In this document: piece after piece, positions 24,157 to 37,084 of the stretch
Position numbering within the stretch: the stretch's first letter is position 1
Layout: the number at the start of each line of letters is the position of its first letter
Source of the DNA: Talpa occidentalis
Lineage: Eukaryota > Chordata > Mammalia > Eulipotyphla > Talpidae
Assembly: GCF_014898055.3 (NCBI RefSeq)
Contig: NW_023602073.1
Span: 84,052,678-84,116,677 of the forward strand
Direction: 5' to 3'
Length of the DNA: 64,000 bases
Notes under the pieces: model-generated
What the model was told of the DNA's origin: nothing
Database searches by the model: none
The model's input: only the letters and a program-made list of their open reading frames with translations
Program-made: the position numbers and the translations under genes

Positions 24157-24194
24157 ATTGGGTGTGTACCTGATGCTCCCTTCTGTTTTAATTT

Positions 24195-24570
24195 GCTTGC
24201 AGTGCCATAGCAAAATAACATAACTGGATAACTTAAACCACAGAAAGTTTTTCTCACAGTTCTGGAGGGTGGCAGTCCTAGTTTAGGGTTTCCAGCTTGA
24301 TCATTTTCCCATAGGGCTCCTTTCTTGGCTGGTAGATGGCCCCCTTCTTGCTCTGTCCTCGCTTGACCTTTCCCTGTTGCATGTGCATAAAAAGAGTGAG
24401 CTCTCTGGTGTCTCTTATAAAGACATTAACCCTGTTGAATCATGATGCTAATCTTATGACCTCTTGTAATCTTATTTAATTTCTTAGAGACTCTATCTAC
24501 AAATATAGCCACAGTAGGGGTGGTGATAAGAGCTTAAAGATGTGAATTAGAATTTTCAATATGTATTATG
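24195..24570 (-). mobile_element. MLT1-type LTR relic (MaLR, ERVL-related)
   Basis: Reverse-oriented LTR of an ancient non-autonomous retrotransposon: taacttaaaccacagaaagt, tctcacagttctggagg, gctcctttcttggctggtagatggcc, tcttataaagacattaaccc in the order of the MLT1 consensus in reverse complement. No internal coding sequence is attached. The family call is from memory of the consensus. Confidence 0.8.
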
Positions 24571-25175
24571 ATGTTAAATCAATCCCATTTTTATTTAATT
24601 AGGTTGCCTATAAGCAGCTTTTATGTCTAAATTCAAAACCATATTAAAATATTATAATCTTATCTTTCAATTGATGCTAAATGCCTATTTTTATACATTT
24701 AGGTTCTAATATTTGTTGTGTTTTTGAAAATTATAGCTAGCAATTTTCAAATGTAGAATGAAATAAGAAAATATAATGTGCTGAAAGGGATTGAGAGGTA
24801 GCCCAAGAAGTACTATCAAGATATAAGGCTCTCCTTCATAATCTGTGCTTTATTCCCCTTTTTTCCCAATGGATATGTTTTCTCTGCCATTGTGTACATA
24901 GATGGCAGATGAGCCTACATTACCTTCCAGCCATAGTGCCACCAGCCACCTAACTGTTGTCTAGTGTCTTTATACAGAGGGGCTCAATGGAATAGAACAG
25001 GGGCTCAGCCTGGTACAAACCTTTGCAAGGAAGGCGATGGGATATAATAATGCAGAATAATCCTGGAGAGCCGCCATACTGTCGAGAGGTACTTCTCAGG
25101 AATAAAAAGGCTGTCTCTGCAAAGCTAACTTGATAATCTGTGTAATAATATGCACTCATTTAAATAATTTTTAAA
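24571..25175. other. Unassigned sequence
   Basis: No gene or named repeat seen. Confidence 0.4.
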
Positions 25176-25187
25176 TTTGAATTAATA

Positions 25188-25457
25188 GGGCCTCCCCGGT
25201 GGCGCAGCAGTTTGAGCACTGGGTTGTGAAACTGCCCGCAGCCTCTGCAGCACTGGTTTGATCCCCAGCCGGGCCGCTGGGCTCGGGTCCCACATGGCGC
25301 GCAGACCTCTCCTGCCGCCCACTGCTCCCCTCAGCAGTGTACTTCGTTATTCTGCCTACTCTGCTCTCCCCTCTGGCTCTGGTGAATTCTCTCACCCTCC
25401 TGCGCTTCTGAATGTACCCAGCGCTTGTATAAATAAATAAATAAATCTTTTTAAAAA
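25188..25457 (+). mobile_element. tRNA-derived SINE, fairly young
   Basis: Head gggcctccccggtggcgcagcag with A box, B-box-like ggtttgatccc, body gcgcgcagacctctcctgcc, pre-tail ctgaatgtacccagcgcttg, tail (ataa)n. Target duplications tttgaattaata at 25176-25187 and 25459-25470. Belongs to the subfamily with a tgtacccag motif before the tail. Confidence 0.95.
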
Positions 25458-25470
25458 TTTTGAATTAATA

Positions 25471-26805
25471 AAAACATCAATTTGTAGGTTTAATAATTGA
25501 TAAGTAATAACTAATAAGTGATAGTAACTGGTTTATCATAAATAAAGTTAAAGTTTACATGTGGGAATGTTCATGTTCATCAGTGTGATGTTATTAGAAT
25601 TTTAAATTTGTTTTGAAAAATCACTTTAGCTTTGAGCAAACATTTTGTCTGAAACTCTTTTCAGTGACTGGTCTGAATGGGAAAGTAAAATACTGAAGTA
25701 AATTAAATACTGTAGGGGGAAGGCAAAGTCCACTTACATACATTGTAGGAGATAAAATAAACCTTATATTAATGAAGAGTTCCACTACTTGCCCTTAAAA
25801 TGATTAAACCTTGACATGAATTTACAAGTCTAGCTTCACTTTAGAATAATAGAAAATAATAGAAATAATAATAATATATCTGTAAACTCAGTGATAGTTA
25901 TATGAAGCAAGGTTTCTTGGCAGAGAGATTCAAAATTCTTGGTTACAAAAAGCAAGCCAACTAAAATTCAAAAGGAACACAAAAGCCATGAAATAAAATA
26001 GCCATTTAAAATATTTAATGAAGTGTGAACAAAGCTCTAGTGCTTTAAATGGTTGTCCCTTTCATTAATTTCTTCTCTAAAACCTGAACAATTAGACTGG
26101 AATGTTAAAATCATTGCAAAGCTTAAATAGCACTTTAGGGAATTAGGTGTTTTGAAGGATGTGTTATTGCATAAGAATTGCAAACATGAAAATAATTTTA
26201 TCTCATCACAGAAAACAAGGTGTGTATTCTATGTGGAATGGGTGAAAAGAGAAGAGGGAAATTTCTAAGTAATTATGGCACTAGAACCCTTACACATTTT
26301 CATTCTCTTACCAGGGAACTGGGTAATGTGAGCTACTATTTTAGGACTCAAGAGTTTTTTTTAATCCTAAATCGGTGTTTATGGAAATCAAAATGAGTAA
26401 CATATTTTTAAATTACTTTTTTATATTATCCTTTTTAATTAGTGCTGTGACACTCCAGAGATCAAGTGAAAATTGATTGTCCTTCTTAAAATTGATTGTC
26501 CAACTTCTATTGGTGAAATAATATAAAAATATATAGGAATTGAAAGAAGATGCCACTTCTTCATGTCTAGAATAATGGGTGAGAAATATAACATCTGAAG
26601 TATTTAATGATTGCTGAGAAATTTTTGACTGCTCTCAGAGTGGGATCCAATGATTTCCTACCTCCCATGATTTTCCCAGCTCCCCTTTTCTGTTTGGTGT
26701 TAATGCATCAAATATACTTCCGTATGGTTTTGACACCTTCACTTATATTTGGAAATATTTTTAATATTTTTGTTTCTTATGTAGAATGTGTTTTGTGATC
26801 TGGGC
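25471..26805. other. Unassigned AT-rich sequence
   Basis: No gene or named repeat. A short duplication of aaaattgattgtcc occurs near 26470-26502. Confidence 0.45.
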
Positions 26806-26810
26806 TTAAT

Positions 26811-27050
26811 GTTTTTTGTTTGTTTGCATAGAAGAACTGAGGTGTAGGTCAGGGGTGCAAAGGGTGATAGGATTCACCCTCTGAGGAGTGTAACAGGCAG
26901 AACAGGCAGATTTACTGAAATACACCTAAGCAGAGCAGTGGGTGAGGCAAGAGAGGTCTGCTGGGCCATATGTGGGTCAGGTTCCTGGCTAGGACAGGAA
27001 CTCAGGCAGTAGCAGTGAGAGCTCTGAGACTTAACCCATAGATCCCCAGA
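26811..27050 (-). mobile_element. Old, eroded tRNA-derived SINE
   Basis: Reverse copy with worn tail (ttgtttgtttgcatagaagaactgagg) and recognisable ggattcacc, caggcagatttactgaaatacac and gagaggtctgctgggccat blocks. The head is badly decayed. Among the oldest copies in the window. Confidence 0.82.
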
Positions 27051-27089
27051 GAGTCTCTGGGCTTCAGTTCTTTATCCTCCCCAGGAGGC

Positions 27090-27440
27090 AGGCTGGCCCT
27101 GTACTCATCTGTACTCATCAGGTTTCACTTCATCCTGTTCAGTTTTCACTTACTTGCTCAGCAAGCTCTTTCCTGGCGCCTGCATCTGGAGCAGCCATCC
27201 TCTTTACTCTTCTCACTATGCTATTTTATGATTCTTTATGGCACACATCTATACCATCACTAAATTGTGCATCTATCAATGATTTCTTTATAGCCTATTT
27301 TCTCCATTGAAACATAGACTCCAAGAGAGCAGGAAACTTGAATCTCTTCACCAGGGCTCCTTAATACCTATAATAATGCCTGGTAAATGATTGTTGCTCA
27401 GTAAATTTTTGCTGAAGGATTGGCTAACTAAATAAACTCG
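27090..27440 (+). mobile_element. L2 LINE 3' end
   Basis: Forward L2: ttgctcagcaagctctttcc, agactccaagagagcaggaa, then aatgcctggtaaatgattgttgctcagtaaatttttgctgaa, the typical 3' end. Confidence 0.75.
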
Positions 27441-28679
27441 TATTTCCTCTGGTTGGAAATTCCACATTTATCACCATTCTATCTGTATATTAATGATTTT
27501 TAGAGTCTTCACATCAGGTGCATTTTCTGCTCGTATCATATTGTTATGATTAAATAACCTTAAAATATACTTTCTTATTCCAAAAAAGCAAACAGTTCCT
27601 CATCTCTTTACTATTTTAAATATATTCTGCCCATTCTCTATTTTTCCAGGATAAGCTGTAGATCAACTTCCAATGAGACTGGTTAGAGTTATGCTTCATT
27701 TGTAATTGGTTTTTAAAATATTAACTTCAGTCAGTTTCTGAGAATTGAGCCAGCCAATGGAAAGGAAGCAGTATAACTAATATAAGCATGCACTTTTACC
27801 CTTTCTTGGATATCAGTATGCAAAATGACTTCTTATACATCAATATTAAAAATGTATTGGCTTATAAGTAAAGCAGAAAAAAATCTTGGGATACAATATG
27901 AAATATCACTCAAACTCCTATTGATAATTTATTTTTCATTGATTGAAGACTCAGAAAATGTTCAAATTACATAAATATATTCATCCAGCAGATCTGGGAG
28001 ATATTTTGAAAAATCAATGGTCAATAAGTTCATTGTCTCTAAGATCTGCTATAAGGGATGCTGCTGCATTCTTTTCAGTTTTTAAACTTTATAGAGTTCT
28101 TTTCTTTTCTAAAATAACCCCTTTGCAACCAACGAGTCCCCTAATATAGCCACCCTATTTAAACCATTGCTTTATCTTCTCCATCCTCCTTCAATGCCAG
28201 GTTCATCAAAGGAAGGAGCTTCTTCTGATGTAGTTTGACTACTGCCCTTGCTAGTACATTGAAACCAGACTCCTTTGGAAACAAATACATTTCCAAATTT
28301 TTTTGAAATTCCATTTTTTTTCATTTTCATAATTTTTGCTCAACTTTGGGCATTCAATAAGGTTGATGCTTTTCTCCTTTAGAAATTCTCTCGTGATTAT
28401 TTTTACAGATACTAATCTACCCATATTCTCCTCAATAATCCTGTTTTTATGGTATTCTTCTTTCAACATCCTTCTACGCACGGAGAGATACATTATGCTT
28501 TGCATTCTATGACAGAACATTGGTATCTGTATATTTCTTGGTCATCTTAAATTTAGAACACCCAAACAACTCAAATGTTCTGCTTATAGTCAGTGTATTT
28601 ACCAATGTTCATTAAAGTCATCAATTCTACTCACTTGGAAGTCAGAAATCTCAGAGTTAGCCTAATGGACGAAACTTGA
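27441..28679. other. Unassigned AT-rich sequence
   Basis: Nothing recognised. The 89-codon frame on - at 28251-28520 has no recognisable domain. Confidence 0.45.
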
Positions 28680-28930
28680 TCTCTTTAGCTTACCATACAA
28701 AACTCTTGACAGTCTGACCACAATCTCCATTTCCAGGCCTTCCACCATCTAATCTCCCGCCACACCTCTATTTTGCTTTCTTCTCTTAAACATCTGTCTT
28801 TCTTTTATGTCTATATATTTTGCTTTGCTCTTTCTTTGTCCCGAAATAAATTTTTCCATTCTTTTATGTGTGAAACGCAGCGCTCAGACATCAGAACACA
28901 GTTCAAATACAATTTCATCCCCATAATATG
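28680..28930 (+). mobile_element. L2 fragment
   Basis: C/T-rich forward L2-like run: cttccaccatctaatctcc, ttgctttgctctttctttgtccc, then cagttcaaatacaatttcatcc. Confidence 0.5.
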
Positions 28931-31140
28931 GATTTCTTTTTCTATAACCCTTAATAATTTGAATTCCCTATAGAAAGATAGGAAAAAAGTTAAACTTTCA
29001 TTTCAATTGGTGGATATAGTCTAACACTGACTAATAATCATTTCTGTTGTATTTTCAGATATAAAGTCTAAATAGTATGGTTCTCTACACAAGCATAAAT
29101 CATTTCTAGGGGTATATTATAATGAATTTGTACCCCTTGAGACTCTAGCACAATAACTTGAAATATCTCTGGGAGGTAGAACTTGAAATGAGCTCTGGGT
29201 GGTAGAAGGACCTTATTCTATCTAAAATATGGTGCATAAAATAAATGAATGGATGACAAGAAATTTGAAGTTCTCGGAAGAGCTCAAACACCCATTTTAT
29301 TATGTTCATATCTCTGTGATGTAAGCTAGTCAAGTGACTTAAAATGATTAAAAGTCAAAATTAAAGACACAATAGGGAAGAAATTTCTTAAAGTTTGTCA
29401 ATGTGTTAGCAAGAGTCCTTGAAATTCAAAATGATGCTCCATTTTTGTGACTCTCACCAACCCACCTTGCTGCTGTATGTGGCCTGAGTCACGATGCATA
29501 AACTTTCCTACAAATGGCAATAGGTTAAGATTCCAGAGAAACTATTTTCAAGAAATGTGGATTAGCAGGACTTTTTAAAAATTTGCTTGCATTCCATACT
29601 GAAAGGTACTGTCACTGAGGCTCCAACAGGGAAAAGAAATAATGTGACTAGAAAAACCTGCTCTAACATGTATAGAATATGAAGGGTGATATAGCACCCC
29701 TGGCACCATTATAGTCAGACTTGGCAACAATACCCTCAAAGTCTGGGAAGGGAATTTTAAAAAATAGGTTGAAAATAACATCCTAAAGATAAAATGTTTA
29801 AAAATACCTCAGTGGGACTGGTGAGAACAAAAGACAAAAGTTCCATGGGGTGGGAGTGCACAGAAACTGCTGTGGTGTACACAGAAGCACATCATCTCAG
29901 GCAGGGAGGCACGAGCGGCAGCCTGAGGAGGTGGCAGTGATAGAGTCAGATTTCACTGAGCAAAGGCAAAAAGCTGTGCACTCAGAAACAAGATCACTAG
30001 TAATGCCTGTGACCCAACAGAGCTCTGTGAACAGGTAACCCAGGGCAAAATCAGCCAGGATGCAACAAAAATAGGATTGGATAGGATAGGAATGGTTAGC
30101 TCATGAAGAAGTTGAAAGTCAAGAGTACAGGAAAAAATAGAACTCCCCTGGAGTGCTGTTTACCCTTTCATCCAGTGTAAGAAAATAACTCCATATCAGA
30201 AATCCCATAAAGGAATAAAGACCCAGTGGAGTAATTGTCCTTGCTCAGAGCAGGACTTGTATGTCTGAAGCTGTGGTCTCCTTACTTCTGTCTCTATGTC
30301 CAGCATGAAAAGGGTCACAGGTATGCTTTTTGGCTCCTAATGAAACATCTGCTTTAATGTTTTCTCCACAGCAGTCAGTCTACAGGTGGGCAGATCATAA
30401 GAGAATTATCACGATTCAGTGACTGAAGTAGGGACAGAGATGAGGGAAGTCTCAAAAATAGCTCCTAAGGTGATTATGGGGGATTGTGTAGGGGGCTGCA
30501 TGTGGAGGGAATTATGTATCAACACCCCAGAGTGCTCTCTGATCTCTTCATGACTAGATCTTACAGCCTTTGTGACTGTCTCAGTTCCCCCTTAGTATTT
30601 CTGCAATACTCAACCGCCTTATCTAAACTTCTCCTTCTTGAAAATATCTTCTTTCCTGTCTACTATGGCATCAGGTTGCAAATTCCATAAGTGCTGTCCT
30701 GCTTCCTATAGCATATCACAGAATGCTTGTTTGCCTGATTGGCCTCCAACAAAAATGATCAAATAGCATTTAGATATATCCACTTACAATGATAGCCTTG
30801 TGCTTTCCATGAAGTATCATCAACGGTTGCTCTCTTTCTTCAATTAGGTTTTCAGCAATTTGAAGAATAGGGCCGCTATTCATCTTTCTCTTATTTAACA
30901 CTTAGAAGCTAATACAAGGCTCATCAGTGAGTTTTTGCACATTAATCATTTGCTAGGAGACTTTTCACTGAACCTAGCTTTTCAAAAAATCATTTACCAT
31001 TTGAGACTACTTCATTTTTGTTAAATTCAGACAGGTAAGTAGACTTAGTATAATCATTGGGTACAGAAAAGATAGTGGGTAATATCCCTCTAGCTCTGAA
31101 ATTCAGGGACTGTTGTGCTAGTGAGCTTTTGATCACATCT
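28931..31140. other. Unassigned sequence
   Basis: About 2.2 kb with no repeat family or exon that I can support. 29820-30480 is less AT-rich than its surroundings but its frames are short and unrecognised. Confidence 0.45.
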
Positions 31141-31144
31141 GCTG

Positions 31145-31780
31145 GCTTATTCTTCTTCTACAAATCATTTACTGAGTGCCTACTCTGAGTTTCATACTGG
31201 GGTTAAAGTAGTCAACTAAAGTTGGTCTCTGCTGGCATGGGATATGTAGATTAGTGAGAGACAAAAATAAAAATTAGAAATAAGTAAATGAAAAAAATTA
31301 AAAGTTCAGTTCTATGAATGTTAAAATACAGAATACACTAAATGGAAAAACTGAGTTACTATTTTCAAGTAGTACCTGTTTGAAAAAGTACCTATTTTCA
31401 AGTAGTACCTCAACATTTATGTTGAGACTTGAAGGGTGAGTAACTAGCCATTAAAAACAAATAAGCAAAGAAAAACTCCAGAATTGAAGCCTTGCGGCTA
31501 CAATAGCAATCTGGGAATGTGTTTTAATACGTGGAGGAGAGCCTGGTGTGTGTTAGAACCTAAGAGGAAACTCATCAATTTGACATATAGTGGTCAAGAG
31601 GAATAGGGCTTCCAGGTGTGACTGGAGAGATTTACACAAAGTCAAAACAAAATGCATTGGCACTGGTAAAGAAAATAGATTTTATTTAGAATGTGATATG
31701 AAGCCTTTTGAGACTGCTTCACCAAAGGAGTCACATGATCCAAATTATGTCTAAGAAAAGATTACTCTGTTAAAGTTTGG
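31145..31780 (-). mobile_element. L2 fragment
   Basis: Reverse L2: tcatttactgagtgcctactctgag, then cagatagtagcat-like decay, gattttatttagaatgtgatatgaagccttttgagac, and gagtcacatgatcc. An internal duplication of ctattttcaagtagtacct lies near 31355-31410. Confidence 0.65.
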
Positions 31781-32985
31781 CATTATGAATAAGGCAATAA
31801 ATTAAAAGTGTTTTGGTTAATTGTTGACAGCATATGTTTTATGAAAGCATGTATAACAGGGCTATTAGGACATGTTTTGCAAAGGTAGCGTTGGACTGGG
31901 GATCTAGACACCTGTATTTCAATAATATCTCTCTCTGTGCCTACAGGTGGTGATGTAAAGACTGCTAATTTAGTTCTTTATTTCTTAAACATTACGAAGG
32001 TGGATCTTCTCCCAATGACTCTTCTCCCAGTAACTCTTAGAGTCTCCTCAAGCTCTATAACTATATAAATCTATTCATGTATTGGGGGTCAGTAACACTT
32101 ATATGTTGGGCCAAATTGTATTTGAAAGAAGGAGATGATCTACACAGTTTTGGAAAGGCATTGGTTGTACTTTTATGAACACAGAGTAGATGATGATATG
32201 ATATGGTTGATAATTTAAATCCTTTCAAATGTCTATTATGCAGAAAATAAAACATGCTTGATAGTTACTGGGTGAGTATGTGCCAGTGACAGGGGACCCT
32301 GACAATTGTCACATAATGGGAGTTCTTGATTATTTTTGCTCTAGTGAGGAAATGCTAATATGTTCAGTTGAAGTTCAGTTAGACTTAACTGCAATATTTG
32401 ATTTTATTAATTGAGTTGAGTCCACTAAATCTTTAAAAGATTACCTTTTGAGAAAAGTGTATTTGACAGCACCAACACAGCACTTAGGTGTAGTCATAGT
32501 AACATATATCACAGACATGAGTAGAGACGAAATATGTACACCACGACTGCTGTAAGAGAACAGGTTGTCATCTTCTGTTAGGGTTTCTTACCATCCCATT
32601 TTTAAAATTTCCTGCTCTGTGTTAATATTCAAATATTTTGATTCAATTATTAATACTTAATTTCATTCTAGTGGAAGTATATTAAGGCTCAGATATATTG
32701 CAGTCAAGCATTAGTGGTTGTAATGATTTGTTTTTTTGTGATTGAGTGATTCACAATCGCCTAATGGTAACCTATTAAAACTGTACATTATTTCTTGAGA
32801 TGGTATTTAATGCCTTTTTAGATGTGATTCTTTCCATCTTTCTAAATGATGTTGAAAGAGCTAAATTCTGTTATTTTGTATAATAAAGTATATTACACAA
32901 AATCGAACACTGATATTAAAATTAGAAAAAAGCAAAAGATTAGCATGTACATATACACAGTACAACACTATCATTCATATATTAA
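31781..32985. other. Unassigned AT-rich sequence
   Basis: No gene or named repeat. Confidence 0.45.
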
Positions 32986-32989
32986 AAAT

Positions 32990-34500
32990 ATAGGAGTACT
33001 TTCTGTGTCAGAAACTCTTCTTGATTCTGGGGTTACATCACTGAATAACATAAAATTCCTGCTCTCATTGCTTAGTTTCTATGGAGGTGAATCATAACAA
33101 ATAGATGAGTTGTATACTTCATTGTTACTTTTTTAAATTGTTAATGAGAAAAATAAAGAAAAGGGGACAGTGTTGTTCTGAGACATTGAAATATGGAGAG
33201 AGACAGGCCAGGAAAGGAGTTAACCAAGAATGTGACATTTTATAAAAACCTGAAGGAATTGTGAGTATGAGCCCTTTTAGACATTGGCACTAGGGAACTG
33301 AGCCTGGAGTCATCAGGAAACACAGGGTGGCAGGGGGGGTGCGCTCTGTGCTTAGAGCAGATTCAGGGGCAAATGTAGCAAGATATGAGGCCAAAGAGTT
33401 TTCAAAATGATGGATCCTTGTCACTAGAGGACTTTGAATTTTTCTGTGTTAAGTAGGAAGATGTTACAGAGTTTGCAGAGAGGGAACATGACTTGAGGTA
33501 CATTTTAAGCAGATCATTCTGACTGGTGTGCTGAGTAGGTTGTAGGGTTGGTTACAGGACAGAAACAAGGACATTAATTGGGGAGCTATTGAAGTAATAT
33601 TGGTGAGAGGCAATGGCTTTGATAAGGTTAATAGCAAATTAAGTTTTAAGAATGTGTAGGATTCCATATATATTTTGGAAGTAGAACTAAAGGAACGTCC
33701 TTATAGACAAAAATATGTAGTGTGAGAAAAAAAAGTAAAAAATGACTAAAATTTTTTTTTGGCCCAACAAATATAAAAATGGAGTTTCCATTTATTGAGA
33801 TAGGAAAGACTTTTAACAGAACAAATTTTTTGTGTGTGTGGAGTGGGGGGAAAGGCTGAAACATCAGGAGCTCAATTTTAGACATGTTAAATCTGAGATG
33901 CCTATGAGACATCAAGATGGAAATGTAGAATAGGCAGTTATAGACACATATCTAGAGTTTAAGAAGACATCAGAACTAGAAGTGTATGTTGGAAGACACC
34001 AGTGTACAGGCTGACATTTAAAGGATGAGAGAACTGGTAGAAAAAGAGCAGTGATGCCAGATATGAGCCCTGAGGCACTGCATTGCTTACAGGTTGAAAA
34101 TAGAAAGAGGAGGCCTCCCCAGTGGTGCAGCAGGTTGAGCACCGCGCTGTGAAGCTGTCCACAGCCTCTGCAGCACTGGTTCGATTCCCTACCGGCCTGG
34201 GAGATTCCCACATGGTGTGGCAGACCTCTTCTGTCTCGCCCGCCGCTCCCCTTAGCAGTGTCTTCGGACCGTCTGCCTGTTCTGTTTCCCGCTCTGTCTC
34301 TGGTGAATCCTCTCACCCTCCCGGGCTTCTGGCCTGTACCCCAGTTCTTGTATAAATAAATAAATAAATAAATCTTTAAAAAAAAAAATAGAAAGAGGGA
34401 CCCAGAGAGTATAGTGTCCTGACAGCCAAATGAAAAGTGTCTCAAGGATGAGAATGAGAAGATAAGGAAAAAAATTGGATTGTTTGCTTTAGCAACTGAG
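32990..34500 (-). mobile_element. Longest L2-type relic, split by a SINE
   Basis: About 1.2 kb of reverse L2-type LINE: tctggggttacatcactgaa, cattttaagcagatcattctgac, attccatatatattttggaag, atggagtttccatttattgagatagg, gacatgttaaatctgagatgcctatgagacatc, gagccctgaggcactg. The SINE at 34111-34384 cuts it, and after that the relic resumes (gagtatagtgtcctgacagcc, gtgtctcaagg). No frame longer than 90 codons belongs to it. Confidence 0.65.
34111..34384 (+). mobile_element. tRNA-derived SINE inside L2
   Basis: Full copy: aggcctccccagtggtgcagc, ggttcgattccc (good B box), ccccttagcagtgt, tail (aaat)n. Target duplications aaaatagaaagagg at 34097-34110 and 34385-34398, exact. Confidence 0.96.
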
Positions 34501-34509
34501 AGATCATTG

Positions 34510-35345
34510 CTTGGTTAGACAGTTCATTTCCTCAAAATGGAGAACTTAAAATTTCAATGAATTTAAAATTTCATTCTGTATTTCAGAATGTGGCTAAATA
34601 TTTTAATAAATGATAGAAAGCATATGGAAGTGGAATTTATAATCATGACATCAGGCAAGAAGGCCTCTGTTGGCTCATTAGATGACCTTCCTGATTAGAT
34701 AAGATAGTAACTAAGAGGGACAGTGTGATTCATGGTCTGTGTGGTTATGTTATAGAGTTCTAGTGTGAGACTACAAAATATGTGAGCGTTACTATAATGT
34801 AACATTGGAAAACTATTTCATAAATCCACATTTGATATATGTGAACTTTTTGAACTCATAGGATAAAAGTATGTAAATTTTGAGTGGAATCAGATGTATG
34901 CATGTTCATATAGGAAATGTGTATTTAAACTATTATTGTCCAAGATTCCATATACATTGCAGTCAACACAAACCTTGGTCAGCGTATGAGGTCTCTGAGT
35001 TCACTTGACAGTCCTGAACTGTGAATCACAGACACTTTATAAAGAAAAACATGAAATGACTTTGTTATATATAAAGACCTATGCATGTATTAGGTTGATT
35101 ATTACATTTGTACATTTTTTACTTGAGGCAATCTGTGATATAGGTAATGCAAAATAGGGAATAATCAAAATGTTAATTTATAGTTTGGATATTGTAATGT
35201 AGTCTGAATGGTTGTTGACCTAATAGTGTAGAAAATTATTTCACCTTGATAATCTGACTAAAGAAGCAGGAAAGTTATTTAAATATATCTCTTCTCTTTT
35301 TTTTTCTCCTTGATTTCAATTTTCGTGGCTCTGTGGGAGAGAGTG
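34510..35345. other. Unassigned AT-rich sequence
   Basis: Nothing recognised. Confidence 0.45.
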
Positions 35346-35362
35346 CACACGATCTATTTTTA

Positions 35363-35674
35363 TTTATTTATTTTTTTTATAGAGGCATGCTTTATTTATT
35401 TATTTGTTTGTTTGGTTGGTTGGTTATACATGCACTGGGTACAGTCAGAAGCGCGGGAGGGTGAGAGAATTCACCAGAGCCAGAGCGGGGAGCAGAGCAG
35501 GCAGAAGGACCGAAGTACACTGCTGAGGGGAGCAGCGGGTGGCAGGAGAGGTCTGCGCGCCATGTGGGACCCTCCTTCAGTGGCCGGGGAGCAGCCGGGG
35601 ATCGAACCAGCGCTGCAGAGGCTGCGGGCAGCTTCGCAACCCAGCGCTCAGCCGCTGCGCCACCGGGGAGGCCC
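35363..35674 (-). mobile_element. Young SINE with extended 3' end
   Basis: Near-consensus reverse copy. Before the tail complement it carries tagaggcatgctttatttat and a (ttgt/ttgg)n patch, then tatacatgcactgggtacag. Head has B-box complement ggatcgaacc and A-box complement gctgcgccaccgg. Target duplications cacacgatctattttta (17 bp) at 35346-35362 and 35675-35691 are exact, so insertion is recent. Reading frames on both strands here are repeat frames. Confidence 0.97.
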
Positions 35675-35964
35675 CACACGATCTATTTTTAAAGGGGAGT
35701 GAGAGTGGTGGTATTATGTCAGTTTAGTATTTGAAACCTAGTTTGTTATAGTCCCCTGTCCTCAAGTACCTGTGAATTTGAATACGTTTCCCAGTTCTTA
35801 GGTCCTGATGTGATGTTGTCCATTGTCTTCTAAGATCCCTAAGGGTAGGGGCATAACTTGTTTAAGTTTGTTCTCTCTGACACTGTTTATCTCTGTGCTG
35901 AATTATACTAGATCCCCTGTAAATTTGAAAACCAGTGTAATAAAATCCTGAAGAGCTGAAGTTT

Positions 35965-36100
35965 TCAAAAGAGTGAATTAGGGTTCAAATCCTGGATCCA
36001 TCATTTCCATGACAGGACTCTTAACCACTCAGAGCCTGTTTTCTTACTTAAAAATGATAATAATTATATTTATTTGAAATAATGCCTTAAAATAAGTTCT
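35965..36100 (+). mobile_element. MIR SINE fragment
   Basis: gggttcaaatcctggatccatc followed by gactcttaaccactcagagcctgttttctta and aaaatgataataattat matches the forward MIR order. Confidence 0.75.
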
Positions 36101-36254
36101 TAATGTAGTTATTTTAATAATAAAATAGAGCAATCAATAAGTAGTTTTTAGCAATTAATATTAATAACTTCATGATATCATATGATTTAAATTACCCCCT
36201 CACCAGAACTCCTTTGGAGGCACTGGAAATAATAAAATTTCAGCATTGCAAATT

Positions 36255-36990
36255 CATTTCAAATAGTCTACACTACAGCTAGAGTAAACCTTTAAAATTA
36301 GAAAACTAAGTTTTCTTTGCTTAAAACCTATCAGTGATTTCTTTGGAGAAACTCTTCAATTGTCTGAATAGCCTATATTATTATAGGGTTATAGACATGA
36401 TTATAGGATTTATAAACATGCTGTGAATCCCAGCCTTGACTACTTAGCTTCTTTGGCAGTTTTCCAGCAGCTCTGGCCCTCTGCTGCCGTCAAGTCTCAC
36501 TCCCCTTCCTGCTTCCGTCACTTTACTGCTTGCTCTGGATCCTCTCTCTCTCTCTTTTTTTTTTTTTAATAGAGGCATGTTTTATTTATTTATTTGTTTG
36601 TTTGTTTGTTTATACATGCACTGGGTACAGTCAGAAGCGCGGGAGGGTGAGAGGATTCACCAGAGCCAGAGGGGGCAGCAGAACAGGCAGAAGGACCGAA
36701 GTACACTGCTGAGGGGAGCAGCGGGCGGCAGGAGAGGTCTGCGCGCCATGTGGGACCCTCCTCTGGTGGCCGGGGAGCAGCCGGGGATCGAACCTGCGCC
36801 GCAGAGGCTGAGGGCAGCTTCGCAACCCAGCGCTCAACCACTGCGCCACCGGGGAGGCCCTGGATCCTCTCTCTTTATCGCTTCCATCTACTGGTCCCTT
36901 TTTACTTCTCAGTTTTAAAGTACACTTGGCATTTTGATAGTGCTTGGTGCTGTGTGATTGGGGAAGTAAGAGAAGGCTAGAATCTTCTTC
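36255..36990 (+). mobile_element. L2 fragment, split by a SINE
   Basis: Forward L2 (gcttaaaacctatcagtgat, cagcagctctggccctctgc, tactgcttgctctgg) interrupted by the SINE at 36550-36859 and possibly continuing to about 36990. Confidence 0.5.
36550..36859 (-). mobile_element. Young SINE with extended 3' end
   Basis: Second near-consensus copy of the extended subfamily: taatagaggcatgttttatt, (ttgt)n, tacatgcactgggtacag, GC-rich head ending gccaccggggaggcc. Exact 15-bp duplications ctggatcctctctct at 36535-36549 and 36860-36874. Confidence 0.97.
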
Positions 36991-37084
36991 CAATGATGTT
37001 CCCAAGGAATAAGAATGCATACAAGATGACTGTTGTTCTCTTACTGGGCCAGTGTTAATTTACTAAGTTGAACTGAGGGTCAAA

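Noticed and set aside
35090..35160. Mariner/MADE1-like element (ttaggttgattattacatttgtac)
   Set aside because: Similarity limited to a few bases and no terminal inverted repeat.
35310..35702. Open frames of 80-130 codons on both strands at 34.0, 35.4, 36.6, 40.4, 47.9, 48.7 and 63.0 kb with shared words such as RDRSTLLRGAAGG
   Set aside because: All lie in SINE copies; the shared peptides are translations of the same GC-rich SINE head and body.
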